In this document: positions 1-8,725 of the stretch, piece after piece
Layout: each line of letters begins with the position of its first letter
Numbering within the stretch: position 1 is the stretch's first letter
NCBI RefSeq assembly: GCF_007713465.1
Contig: NZ_VMSG01000007.1
Span: forward strand, 62,001-126,000
Reading direction: 5' to 3'
Length of the DNA: 64,000 bases
Source of the DNA: Pseudomonas sp. H3(2019)
GTDB lineage: Bacteria; Pseudomonadota; Gammaproteobacteria; Pseudomonadales; Pseudomonadaceae
Notes under the pieces: model-generated
The model's database searches: none
Told to the model about the DNA's origin: nothing
The model's input: the letters and a program-made list of their open reading frames with translations, nothing else
Translations under genes and position numbers: made by a program

Positions 1-1
1 T

Positions 2-550
2 GACGGACTGCCTCCCGTGGCAGTCATCAAAAGTGGTTCGGATCAAGCATCTGTGCTGAATTGGGCCTTGCAGCGTATTGCTCATGAACTCACCAATCCG
101 TCTCTTGGTAACTCGATTGTGGTTCAGCATCTCGGCCACATCATGCTGGTGCAGGTTCTACGAATTTATTTGATCCAAGAAGGAAATAGCGCGCCGAGCT
201 GGTTGCTTGCTATATCTGATCCACGTATCGGGGCGACCATTCAAGCCATTCATGCCGATCCGGCGCGTTCTTGGACGGTCGAGAACCTTGCCAAAATCGC
301 GGGTGTTTCTCGCTCGACCTTCGCTTTGCGATTCAAGCAAAAATCTGGTGTCGCCCCTTTAGAGTACGTCTTGCGCTGGCGCATGCAATTAGCTACGAGA
401 TTGTTGAAAACAAACCACACCACCATTTCGTCCATAGCACAAAAGCTGGGCTATGACTCCGACAGTGCATTTAGCCACGCTTTCAAGCGCATTATGACGT
501 GTTCGCCTCGTGAATACAGAGAGAGAGTGGCCCCCATATCCCAGCAATAG
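2..550 (+). CDS. AraC-family transcriptional regulator, C-terminal part (5' end outside window)
   Basis: The reading frame is open from the window edge (codons from base 2), so the true start lies upstream; a GTG at 17 is only an internal codon. The visible 182 codons hold the end of a cupin-type sensor domain (LGHIMLVQVLRIYL) and then two helix-turn-helix units: WTVENLAKIAGVSRSTFALRF and ISSIAQKLGYDSDSAFSHAFKR. The protein ends SPREYRER, the usual AraC C-terminus. This layout is typical of AraC regulators with an N-terminal cupin domain that often control a neighbouring oxidoreductase or transporter. The target is not visible here. The call of family is firm; the effector is unknown. Confidence 0.85.
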   Translation, partial: DGLPPVAVIKSGSDQASVLNWALQRIAHELTNPSLGNSIVVQHLGHIMLVQVLRIYLIQEGNSAPSWLLAISDPRIGATIQAIHADPARSWTVENLAKIAGVSRSTFALRFKQKSGVAPLEYVLRWRMQLATRLLKTNHTTISSIAQKLGYDSDSAFSHAFKRIMTCSPREYRERVAPISQQ

Positions 551-559
551 GGCTGATAT

Positions 560-800
560 TCAGTAGGCTGACGAGGCACATGCTTTGATAAGTAAGGTAG
601 GTATCCATTGATGTGGCAGCAGCAGCTCGATCTCACTGGCTCGCTGCGTCGGCAACCGCGTCAGCACATCCTTGAGATACGCATACGGATCATGCCCATT
701 CACGCGGGCTGACTGGATCAAGCTCATGATCGCCGCCGCCCGCCTACCGCTGCGTAGCGACCCGGCGAACAACCAGTTCGAGCGTCCAAGTGCCCACGGC
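560..800 (-). pseudogene. IS66-family transposase, C-terminal remnant
   Basis: The minus strand encodes GRSNWLFAGSLRSG followed by RAAAIMSLIQSARVNGHDPY and LKDVLTRLPTQRASEIE, the conserved C-terminal end of IS66-type (TnpC) transposases. Only about 75 residues remain of a protein usually over 500 residues long. The frame upstream of the GRSNW motif no longer looks like transposase, and no accessory tnpA/tnpB genes or clear terminal repeats are present. It is a scar of a former insertion and is not functional. Confidence 0.85.
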
Positions 801-1086
801 CCTGCTGCAGCCCAAATGAACGAATTTACCCCTTATCTCGGCATAACCCCCAAGAGATCCAGCGGCTTGCCAAACGAAAAGTCAGGCACTAAGGTAGCGC
901 CCTCTAACGACTGGCCCCGGACTTTGGGTGAGCGGTAGCGGCTACAGACAAAAAATCAAATGGCAGCGCACCCTCCTTTGGCGAGTACTTCACCGCACAA
1001 AGATAGCGCTGTCTCACTATCAAGGTGCCTGAGACTCGATAGAGTTTTCCTTGAAAGTAACAATCACAAGAAAGAGGAAGCCCGTG

Positions 1087-2364
1087 ATGACGAACGCTAG
1101 TGCTAGCGCGACTGTCACCAACAGTTTGGCAACACCCAACACTCAACGGATGAGCATCTACGTGTTCGCGCTGTTTTTCATCCTCGGCAGCATCACCAGC
1201 CTTAACGATGTCCTGGTGCCAAAACTCAAGCACCTCTTCAGCCTCAGCTATACCGAGGCCATGCTTGTGCAGTCGTCATTCTTTTTTGCCTATTTCATTT
1301 TCGCCATACCCGCAGGCCTGCTCATTTCGCGAATCGGCTACATGAGAGCGGCCGTCCTCGGGTTGCTGCTGATGGCTGGTGGATGCCTGCTCTTCATTCC
1401 TGCCACCCAGTCCGCATTATTTCCAGCCTTCCTCGGCGCCCTCTTTGTGCTTGCGATTGGCGTGACAACCGTTCAGGTCGTTGCGAACCCGCTGCTTTCA
1501 CTACTAGGAACCGCCGCAATGGCCCCCAGCCGCCTCACCCTCGGCCATGCATTCAATTCGCTGGGAACCACGGTCGCACCCTACCTGGGTGCCATGCTGA
1601 TTCTGGGCTCCCTCAATGCGGTAGATACCTCCGCATTGTCGCCAGCAGAACTGACGTCCTTCCTGTCGCAGGAAGCCAGCGTGATCAGCAACACCTATGC
1701 AAGCATTACGCTCTTCATCTGCATCGTCGCCTTGATCGTCTGGCTGAAAAGAAATGAACTGCAACCGTCAACAAGACCTGAACGTCTCAATCCACTCGCT
1801 GCGCTCGACCTTCTAAAGCAGCCGCGCTTTGCACTCGGCACCGTTTGCATATTTCTCTATGTCGGCGCCGAAGTCACGATTGGCAGCCTCATCACCGACT
1901 ACCTCATGCTGCCGACAACTCTGGCCCTTCCCGCCGAAGCCGCAGGCAAGCATGTTGCCTTCTATTGGGGTGGCGCCCTGGTTGGCCGCTTTATCGGCTC
2001 GGCGCTGATGCGCACTTTCGCGCCCGGGAAACTGCTGGCCTTTGCCGCCACGGCAGTCATTGTGCTGTTGACGATCTCTGCCACCACACAAGGCGTTGTT
2101 GCCGGATGGTCGCTGCTGGCCGTCGGGCTGTTCAACTCCATCATGTTTCCGACGATCTTTACCCTTGCGACCGCAGGGCTCGGTCATCGCGCGGCGGAAG
2201 GTTCGGGCCTGTTCTGTTGCGCCATTGTTGGCGGGGCATTTATTCCGCCATTGACGGGGTATGCGGCCGACCTCACGACGCTCGCGATGGCATTGAGCGT
2301 GCCAGCGACCTGTTATGCCGGCATCGCAATCTACGGTTGGTATGCCCGCGCTCCGAAGCACTAG
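1087..2364 (+). CDS. FHS-family sugar MFS transporter (FucP/GluP-like)
   Basis: A 425-residue polytopic membrane protein with about 12 hydrophobic segments. The N-terminal half has the FucP/GluP-type pattern FFILGSITSLNDVLVPKLK, then VVANPLLSLLG and LGHAFNSLGTTVAPYLGA, which are landmarks of the fucose/glucose/galactose:H+ symporter family of the major facilitator superfamily. The ATG at 1087 is preferred because aagaggaag lies six bases upstream; the frame can be extended to 1051 but that part lacks a ribosome site. It should import a hexose or deoxyhexose with protons across the inner membrane. No sugar catabolic gene adjoins it, so the substrate cannot be inferred. Confidence 0.85.
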   Translation: MTNASASATVTNSLATPNTQRMSIYVFALFFILGSITSLNDVLVPKLKHLFSLSYTEAMLVQSSFFFAYFIFAIPAGLLISRIGYMRAAVLGLLLMAGGCLLFIPATQSALFPAFLGALFVLAIGVTTVQVVANPLLSLLGTAAMAPSRLTLGHAFNSLGTTVAPYLGAMLILGSLNAVDTSALSPAELTSFLSQEASVISNTYASITLFICIVALIVWLKRNELQPSTRPERLNPLAALDLLKQPRFALGTVCIFLYVGAEVTIGSLITDYLMLPTTLALPAEAAGKHVAFYWGGALVGRFIGSALMRTFAPGKLLAFAATAVIVLLTISATTQGVVAGWSLLAVGLFNSIMFPTIFTLATAGLGHRAAEGSGLFCCAIVGGAFIPPLTGYAADLTTLAMALSVPATCYAGIAIYGWYARAPKH

Positions 2365-2443
2365 CATTCCCTGGCGCGCGGCTAGCCCATTGGTAGAAGC
2401 TAACGATCCGATTCAACCGCTTGTTCGCCGTACCAGGATCTCA

Positions 2444-2471
2444 GGGCACTGGCGCGATTGCGCCGGTGCCC
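2444..2471. terminator. Hairpin between two convergent genes
   Basis: A 12-bp stem (2444-2455 against 2460-2471, one G-T pair) with a GATT loop sits between the convergent ends of the sugar transporter and the PsiD-like gene. Neither flank has a strong T run, so it may stop transcription poorly or serve as an mRNA 3' end. Confidence 0.5.
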
Positions 2472-2487
2472 CTTGTCAGCCATCAGA

Positions 2488-3915
2488 TTACTTTGACCCT
2501 GTTTTATCCAGCGCCGTGGCGATGACACTGCCCATTCGCGTAGGTTGGGGATCGTTCTGGTGCTGCACTGCGTTGACAGCCCACTCCTCGAGACGCACCC
2601 GGTCTCGCTGGAAGATCATCATGTGCGTCGAACCGCCAAACTCGAAGTGTCCGATTTCGGTACCACGGGTGATGCTGACGGGTTCAGCCCCCTCATCGAC
2701 GATGAACTCTGGCTCGATAATGCACGTCGACACCTCGACCATCCCTATGCAGATGAGCCCGACGTAGCCGCATGCCGGGTGCTCGAAGATGAAGATGGCA
2801 CGGGCTGCAACATGGCCGAGGTAAGGCTGCGATTCGGTACCTTCCCAGGTGCCACTGTCCTCGCCTTGTCCCGGGCGCTGTGCGAAGTAGGTTCCCGGCT
2901 GCACCCATGAACGCACAAGGGTGCCGTCCAGCGGTGCGTTCCAACGGTGGTAGTGTGTCGCCGACAGGAACCCCTGGTAGATTTGTCCCCCCTCGAAGGG
3001 CTTCGCCCACCGTTCCTGTCCCCCGAAAATGTCGAGCAAGGAGTAGTTGACATCCTTGATCCAGAAGTCGCTCTCGAACGAGACGTTATTTTCGTATTGC
3101 CACGGCGTGGTCTCACAGCCAATGTCGATCTGGGTCGTTGGATCTCCCAGGAACGGACGTGCGCCGGACACGAACTTGCGGATAAAAAATGAGTTCCATG
3201 AATCAAAACCATACCCCGGCTTCTCGGGATCACACTCCATTTCATCCCACACACCGGCCTTCCACGCAGCTTCGGAGATCCAAGAGCCTTCTTTCTCGGG
3301 GTCATTGATGTCGAGCTTGTCGAGTGAGTCACTGCTCTTGAGGAACGTGTTCCACGCATTGAGCACCTTCTTGAATTGAAGGTTGAACGTCGTATCGTGG
3401 AACAGCGCGACGCCCGCTTTAGTGGCCATCGAAACCGCCAGGAAGCCATTCATTGGAGTACCGACCTGGGCCGTCGCATTGAAGGACGAGGACGTCGTGA
3501 TGATCTCGTTGAGAATCTCGAAGAAGCTGTCGTAGCCTTTAATCCAGACAGCGTCGCCATCCTCGTCTTTGATCTCCTCCCTGGTTTTTTCATCAAGCGT
3601 CAGGACGAAAGCGTTCGACTGCTCGATCATCGACATAACCCACATGCGGTACACGCTGTGCGTTGTCACCCAAGCCTTGAATTCAGCTATCTGAGGTTGC
3701 ATCGGGGTGAGCGTACCGGCCCTTTTTTTCGCGGCGATAAAGTCACGAAGCGGAACGAGGTACCTAGCAGTCGCCCACACGCGGTTGGGAACCCAGAAGC
3801 CCATCTGGATAGGCCCGGCATTCTCTAGCGTGAGCAAGCTGGACGAGGTCCCTTCTATGCGGGCTTCCTTCGAAGGCTGTTTTGGGTTTGATATCTGGTT
3901 ATCGAATTGAGTCAT
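2488..3915 (-). CDS. PsiD-like / phosphatidylserine-decarboxylase-family protein
   Basis: A 475-residue protein of the phosphatidylserine decarboxylase fold. The N-terminal 150 residues match the extra domain found in the soluble PsiD-like branch (including tryptophan decarboxylases) and lack any membrane segment. The C-terminal half carries the decarboxylase core: YHRWNAPLDGTLVRSW, then GHFEFGGSTHMMIFQ. In this family the protein cuts itself at the Gly-Ser bond of such a GST motif, and the new N-terminal serine becomes the pyruvoyl cofactor. A ribosome site (AAAGGAGT) lies six bases before the ATG. The lack of membrane segments and the extra domain argue against the ordinary phospholipid enzyme Psd. 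An aromatic amino-acid decarboxylase is the best guess; the substrate is not proven. It stands alone, with no methyltransferase, kinase or transporter of matching direction. Confidence 0.75.
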   Translation of the reverse strand: MTQFDNQISNPKQPSKEARIEGTSSSLLTLENAGPIQMGFWVPNRVWATARYLVPLRDFIAAKKRAGTLTPMQPQIAEFKAWVTTHSVYRMWVMSMIEQSNAFVLTLDEKTREEIKDEDGDAVWIKGYDSFFEILNEIITTSSSFNATAQVGTPMNGFLAVSMATKAGVALFHDTTFNLQFKKVLNAWNTFLKSSDSLDKLDINDPEKEGSWISEAAWKAGVWDEMECDPEKPGYGFDSWNSFFIRKFVSGARPFLGDPTTQIDIGCETTPWQYENNVSFESDFWIKDVNYSLLDIFGGQERWAKPFEGGQIYQGFLSATHYHRWNAPLDGTLVRSWVQPGTYFAQRPGQGEDSGTWEGTESQPYLGHVAARAIFIFEHPACGYVGLICIGMVEVSTCIIEPEFIVDEGAEPVSITRGTEIGHFEFGGSTHMMIFQRDRVRLEEWAVNAVQHQNDPQPTRMGSVIATALDKTGSK

Positions 3916-4246
3916 TTCTTACTCCTTTAAATTTAGGGACTCCCAAAAATTCCATCCAGGCAATTTGTAGAGTCGCTATTCCAGACTGCGGTTGTGTAAC
4001 GACTAGCTATAAACAGCCCCCACAAGGGGCAAGAACTCACACCTTCAGGTGTGATAACGATTTAACGGGCTGGGTGGGCAACATTCCTTGTTCCCTGTCC
4101 AGGGAGGGGTGTTGCCGCGTCCGGATGACCGTATAGAAGTGTTGTTCACAATAGTTGGTAACGCCGTTCTCGCTAGCTTTTGACTGAAAGCGGGCACATT
4201 TATTTTCCAGAAGCTTAATGGTTTCTTTGACCTAGAGCCGCCGGTC
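3916..4246. other. Gene-free stretch upstream of the PsiD-like gene, with two small hairpins
   Basis: No coding frame is convincing here. The stretch holds the likely promoter of the PsiD-like gene and two inverted repeats: GCCCC-CACAA-GGGGC near 4016-4030 and a perfect 7-bp palindrome TCACACC-TTCA-GGTGTGA at 4037-4054. The second lies about 120 bases before the minus-strand start and could be an operator; it is not followed by a T run. Confidence 0.4.
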
Positions 4247-4865
4247 ATGAAGCGCATCTTTCGGCTGATCGTGTTGAAAAAGTCGGATTTTCAGATCGCC
4301 AGAACTCAGTCACTACCACCATCGGAGACGCAATTGTGGTTCTTCAGTAATTCCGCTTGCAGGCCTAAGAGCCGCGGCAGGCGGCCTCAGCAGGAAAAGC
4401 AAGCCGCCCCTCTGCTCCTGCAACACCTGGAACAAGCTGTTCAGTGGCTGGAACAAGAGGCGGGACAAGCAGCCGCGCAGCACGACCTGACAGGCATGTT
4501 GCGCAGTCGGCGTGATATTGCGTTGGTGCTGATTGGGTTCTGGCGCGGGTTTCGCGGCGATGAATTGTCACGACTCAGGGTCGAGCATATTCAGGCTGAA
4601 ACCGGCTCAGGGATTACCTTCTACCTGCCGCACAGCAAAGGTGATCGTCAGCACCTGGGAACGACCTTCCGTACGCCAGCCTTGAGAAGCTGCTAATGGC
4701 TGGGATGTAAAAGCACTGATGACGTACGTCGGCTGGAAGGACATGAAATCGGCTATGCGCTATATCGACACGGCCGACTCATTTGGGGAATTAGCGATGG
4801 AGCATTCGCCCTATCCTTCGCTAATGCCAAGAAAATATTCCAGCACTCTCGCCGAAACGCTCTAG
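4247..4865 (+). pseudogene. Tyrosine recombinase (site-specific integrase), internally deleted remnant
   Basis: The first part (to about 4696) encodes RRDIALVLIGFWRGFRGDEL, the box I region of a tyrosine recombinase with its catalytic Arg, and then ITFYLPHSKGDRQHLGTTF. The frame then stops, and from about 4695 a different frame encodes NGWDVKALMTYVGWKDMKSA and MRYIDTADSF, the C-terminal end of the same family, up to the TAG at 4863. The middle, with the conserved H-x-x-R, is missing, so an internal deletion with frame change has destroyed it. It is probably the relic of an integrated element. Confidence 0.8.
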
Positions 4866-4912
4866 GAAGTGGCATTAATTCAGGTTGCCTGATAACCGCT
4901 CAATAGCTGAGT

Positions 4913-5257
4913 TCACTCTTGCCTGACAATATCGACCGAGATCTCCACCGCCGCAATCGTTCCTCTGTTCTCAAGCCAGTGCGTGGTGTTCCTGTCCTCG
5001 GGCCAGCCCACTCCCGGCCCGTAGTCCGTGGCGACTCCATTTCGATGGTCAGTGATCGTTCCTTGCAGAATGTAGACGATGCCTGGTCGGTCTTTATGGT
5101 TGTGAACCGGACCGAAGACGCCTCCAGGCTCGATGGTTACCATACGCATTCGAAATTGGTGTCCTGCCATGCCCTCGATCTCGGGACCAAGGTCAACCGT
5201 GGCAAGTAACTTCACCGCAACACCTTTCGTTTCAGGTGCAACTTGCTCGTTGCTCAT
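4913..5257 (-). CDS. Small cupin-domain protein
   Basis: A 114-residue single-domain cupin. Motif 1 is visible as GVFGPVHNHKDRPGIVYILQGTI (two His, then a Glu position replaced by Val/Ile) and motif 2 as GPGVGWPEDRNTTHWLENRG with one His. Cupins of this size bind a metal and act as isomerases, oxygenases or sensors. Here the role is unknown. It is flanked by the integrase relic and a SnoaL-like gene and appears monocistronic. The ATG is preceded by an AGGAG-like sequence (complement of ctcctct). Confidence 0.75.
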   Translation of the reverse strand: MSNEQVAPETKGVAVKLLATVDLGPEIEGMAGHQFRMRMVTIEPGGVFGPVHNHKDRPGIVYILQGTITDHRNGVATDYGPGVGWPEDRNTTHWLENRGTIAAVEISVDIVRQE

Positions 5258-5538
5258 CGTGTTCTCCTCTCTGTACAGACAGGGCCTAGCTGAAAGTAGA
5301 CACCCTAAAAGGCTAACCGGGGTCCTATCGTAACGCTACGGGGCCATATAACGGTCTCGGCTCCGACCAGATGCACGCATTTATAGGGTTTCAGCTTCGC
5401 GATGCGGTCATGCGCACTGACCGACATCATGCGGCTGCCGCTCCGGCGCGATTGAGAAATGTCCGGCGACTGACTTGTTCCAATGTACTGGAGTCGTCAG
5501 CAATCGATTCATGATCAATGTCCATCAGCGTGATCCCC

Positions 5539-6096
5539 TTACTTCACCATGCCAAGCTGTTGCAGCAGGGTCAGGTTATCTTCGAGATGCCAGTTCTCGG
5601 CGATACGACCTTCGACGACGCGATAGATGTCCGTCGCGATGAAATCGATCGTCTGCCCTTTGCCCTGAACACCCTTGAACTGGCCGGTAAAGTGACCGGT
5701 GAAACGCAAATGAGCGATGACCCGGTCGCCGACCACCATCATCTGCTCCACTTCACACTGGATATCGGGAATCGCCGCATGCATCGTTTTCGATGCCGCG
5801 ATCGGTCCTGTGATGCCTTGGGGGCGACCTGGCGGCAGTGTCGAATCCTTGAAGTCGGGTATCAGGGCCGCGCGAGCGAGCGCTTCGTCGCCGGTGGTCC
5901 AGAACGTTCCATAACGACGTGCAGCCAGGATCTGCTCCTCGACCTGCGCCTTTGCAAGACTATGGTCGACGATCACCGTGCGGGGCTGGACGAGCGGATC
6001 GGTCGCGGCGAAGACGGGGCTCACCGCAACGGCGACCAGGGAAGAGAGCAACCAGCAACGTGCGTGGGTCGGGCGTGCAACAGGGAAAAGTGACAT
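5539..6096 (-). CDS. Secreted SnoaL-like / ester-cyclase family protein
   Basis: A 185-residue protein beginning with a signal peptide (hydrophobic stretch LLSSLVAVAVSPVFA, cut probably near residue 30). The rest is a SnoaL/NTF2-like alpha+beta barrel: ARRYGTFWTTGDEAL, then GPIAASKTMHAAIPDIQ, VVGDRVIAHLRFTGHFTGQF and IDFIATDIYRVVEGRIAENWH, the usual pattern of polyketide-cyclase-like proteins. Many such proteins have no known reaction. It is divergent from a LysR gene over 103 bases, so that regulator probably controls it. Substrate unknown. Confidence 0.75.
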   Translation of the reverse strand: MSLFPVARPTHARCWLLSSLVAVAVSPVFAATDPLVQPRTVIVDHSLAKAQVEEQILAARRYGTFWTTGDEALARAALIPDFKDSTLPPGRPQGITGPIAASKTMHAAIPDIQCEVEQMMVVGDRVIAHLRFTGHFTGQFKGVQGKGQTIDFIATDIYRVVEGRIAENWHLEDNLTLLQQLGMVK

Positions 6097-6168
6097 CAGG
6101 AGTCTCCAATCGTTGATTCATGTCGCCATTCTGTGCAGATCCCGCTTATTTGATAATTGACGTACTAT

Positions 6169-6183
6169 TTGAATAACTTTCAA
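6169..6183. promoter_or_regulatory. Candidate LysR operator
   Basis: A perfect palindrome TTGAA-N5-TTCAA lies between the divergent SnoaL-like and LysR genes, 16 bases before the LysR ATG. LysR-type regulators typically bind such T-rich/A-rich dyads. The position fits autorepression plus control of the divergent gene. Confidence 0.5.
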
Positions 6184-6199
6184 AAGATATCGAAATATC

Positions 6200-7123
6200 A
6201 TGGACTACCTGGGCGACATCAGGCTGTTTGTCGAAGCCGCCAATCTGGGCGGATTGTCGGCCGCTGGCCGCAAACTCGGACTATCCCCCGCTGCCGCCAG
6301 TGCGCGCCTCGTCAAGCTCGAATCGGTGTTGCATACGCGTCTATTCGAGCGCACGACACGCCACCTGCGCTTGACGGATGAGGGGCAGGCGTATTTGGCC
6401 TATTGTCAGCAGGCACTCCAGGCACTCGATGATGGCCATGCCTTTCTACAGGCCGGGAAAAGCGTCGTGGGGGGTAAGGTGCGAATTTCCGCAACCTCGG
6501 ATTTCGGTCGCAACGTGCTGAAGAACTGGCTTGACCAGTTCAACACGCAATACCCCGAGGTGAAGTTCGCGTTAGTGCTGTCGGATTCGTTGTCGCATTT
6601 GTTGCAAGACGATATCGATCTCGCCATCCGATTTGGTGTGCCACCGGACAGCTCCTTCGTTGCCCGCCCCCTGGCACCCAACCGGCGCGTGCTGTGCGCA
6701 TCGCCCCAATATCTAGCAACCCATGGCGCCCCCGAGCATCCACGGGATCTGGAGCATTTCGACTGCATTGTCCTCAACGCTGTTGCCGGGCTCGCGAACG
6801 AATGGCGCTTTACCCGAAATGGCAAAGTCGACAGTTATACGGTCCCGCTCGCAAACGCTCGCGAGACGAATGACGGCGCGGTCGCTCGAGAATGGGCAGT
6901 TCACGGTTACGGCATTGCAATGAAATCACTGTGGGATATTGGCCCGGACCTGCGAGCAGGACGCTTGCAGATCCTGTTGCCGGAGTGGCGAACTGCGGAG
7001 GCGCCAGTACATGCCCTGTATCAACGCAACCGGTACATGGCGCCCCGCGTACGTGCCCTTCTGGATTTTCTGGCCGAGCGCTTTGCAGAAGAATCCAGCC
7101 ACCTGGACGACTACTTGAGCTGA
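6200..7123 (+). CDS. LysR-family transcriptional regulator
   Basis: A 307-residue LysR regulator. The winged helix-turn-helix is at residues 1-60 (DIRLFVEAANLGGLSAAGRK, SPAAASARLVKLE). The effector domain spans about 90-295 (GKVRISATSDFGRNVLKNWL, DLAIRFGVPPDSSFVARPL), resembling the DsdA/CrgA-type subgroup used by many oxidative-stress and aromatic regulators. It is divergent from the secreted SnoaL-like gene, its most likely target, and ends three bases before the convergent exchanger gene. Effector unknown. Confidence 0.92.
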   Translation: MDYLGDIRLFVEAANLGGLSAAGRKLGLSPAAASARLVKLESVLHTRLFERTTRHLRLTDEGQAYLAYCQQALQALDDGHAFLQAGKSVVGGKVRISATSDFGRNVLKNWLDQFNTQYPEVKFALVLSDSLSHLLQDDIDLAIRFGVPPDSSFVARPLAPNRRVLCASPQYLATHGAPEHPRDLEHFDCIVLNAVAGLANEWRFTRNGKVDSYTVPLANARETNDGAVAREWAVHGYGIAMKSLWDIGPDLRAGRLQILLPEWRTAEAPVHALYQRNRYMAPRVRALLDFLAERFAEESSHLDDYLS

Positions 7124-7126
7124 CAG

Positions 7127-8134
7127 CTACGCCAGATCAAGAACCTTCAAAAGGACTGCAAAGAGGATGTACAACAACACCATCGATGCCAATAGCCAGC
7201 GCGAAATGATGCCCTTTCGGAAAGCGAAGAACATGATGCCCACACCTATCAAGGTGATAATTGCTGCCAGAACCAGCGACGTGTCCAGCGCCCAAGACGT
7301 AAAGAACAACCCGAATGCGGTGGGCACTGTGGCTTGAATCATCATGGCGCCACTGATGTTGGCCAAGGCCAGTCGGTGTTTACCCTGCCGAACCCAGATG
7401 ATGGCATTCAGTGTTTCAGGTAGTTCGGTAGCAATTGGGCTGAGCAACAGGGCCAGCAGTTGTGGGTGAATACCCAGCATTGGCCCCAGGACATCGAGTT
7501 GTCCCACAAAGAAGTGAGAGGCCGCGAAGATAACCGCCAATGCGATAAGCGTTTGAATCACCGCCGCCGAGGTCGACGGAGTCGCTTTGCCTGGCGCAAG
7601 TTTCAGGGGCTCAAGTTCATGCTCTTCTTCATCCTGCCCGCCACGCATTTCCTTCCAGAAATACGCCGCATAGGCCGCCAGGAAAAGCACCCCCAACCAG
7701 GGTTTGTAGACGAACACGACAAGACCGAGCGCAATCTTCGCCACAAAGATTGCGAGGAACCATCCTTGATCGCGGCTGAGTCGTTTGAAGTCCTGACGGA
7801 TGGCCTCGGTATTCGCCAGGCGCTGACGACACAGCAAGAGTGTTACACCGACTACCGCATAGGCGATCGTCGCCAAAACCAGAGGGCCGCCAAGTGCAGC
7901 ACCGACACCGAGGGACTTCTGCTCTGGTGTGTCGCCAAACACAACGGCAATAAACGTGATGACGCTTTCGGGTAACGCCGTACCAAAGGCCGCCAGAATG
8001 GAACCAGTGGCTTGTTGCCCGACCGCAAGTTTGCGACCGACCCACTCGATGCCATTGACGAAGTATTCACAAGCCAGATAGATGACAACCGCGGAGCCCA
8101 ACAGCAACGCAAACGTCATGGGCATTGAATGCAT
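7127..8134 (-). CDS. Sodium/calcium exchanger family membrane protein
   Basis: About 335 residues with around ten hydrophobic segments and the two inverted alpha repeats of the Ca2+:cation antiporter family. The first repeat is AAFGTALPESVITFIAVVF and the second is SPIATELPETLNAIIW; in both the acidic residue after LP is the cation ligand. A charged loop (GGQDEEEHELEPLK) separates the halves. The start at 8134 (MHSMPMTF) is preferred over the longer frame from 8194, whose first 20 residues do not look like part of the protein. It should exchange Ca2+ or another cation for Na+ or H+ at the inner membrane. Confidence 0.8.
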   Translation of the reverse strand: MHSMPMTFALLLGSAVVIYLACEYFVNGIEWVGRKLAVGQQATGSILAAFGTALPESVITFIAVVFGDTPEQKSLGVGAALGGPLVLATIAYAVVGVTLLLCRQRLANTEAIRQDFKRLSRDQGWFLAIFVAKIALGLVVFVYKPWLGVLFLAAYAAYFWKEMRGGQDEEEHELEPLKLAPGKATPSTSAAVIQTLIALAVIFAASHFFVGQLDVLGPMLGIHPQLLALLLSPIATELPETLNAIIWVRQGKHRLALANISGAMMIQATVPTAFGLFFTSWALDTSLVLAAIITLIGVGIMFFAFRKGIISRWLLASMVLLYILFAVLLKVLDLA

Positions 8135-8725
8135 GAGGAAACCTGAGGGGCCGGACACAAGAGCCAATGGTTCAGACACCCGCGTCCGACCCACAGACAG
8201 GTATCTTCACCAATGGTCTTGCCAAGTCATGTGACCGGTCACGCCATGGCTTGCGAGCCAAGTATGTTGACGTGACCCCTTCCGGAAACGAAGGCGGCTA
8301 CTCCCCAAGGGAGCGGCGATCCTAATGACGAAGCACAAAGGCGTCAACGGCTTAGTTGCAGGTACAACATATTAAATGACCACGAATAGAGTCGGCACTT
8401 CAAACTTCCGCCCTATTACTTTGTTGCAGGCCCATATATAGCTGGCGCGGGAGGTGCTTTAAACAGCCGACACAAATATTTGTAACATTATATGTTGCCA
8501 AAAACCTAAAATATCACTTTCTGAATGAACGCTGAACACTATCCATCGAGTGGGTTACAGCAAAGGTAATCCCTCTTATTCTTGTTCCGGACGTAATCCT
8601 TCAGGGGATTACCGAATATTCTTTAATGGCAATTATTATTGATGAGGTGATTAAACAGCGGCGAACTGACACCGGCGTTGCCCGACTCCAGATCGGTACC
8701 GCCCTGATGTATTTAATGTTGCAGT
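8135..8725. other. Long gene-free region before the mgtE riboswitch
   Basis: No convincing gene. It is more AT-rich than its neighbours (notably 8,440-8,640). It contains a three-part repeat: GGTAATCCC at 8565-8573, GTAATCC at 8593-8599, and the complementary GGGATTACC at 8605-8613, so either of the first two can pair with the third. Promoters for the exchanger gene and for mgtE are expected here but no clear boxes can be named. Confidence 0.45.

Noticed and set aside
5258..5538. Possible gene fragment between the cupin and SnoaL-like genes
   Set aside because: A short minus-strand frame (KLKPYKCVHLVGAE) looks faintly coding, but no family was recognised and stops interrupt it.
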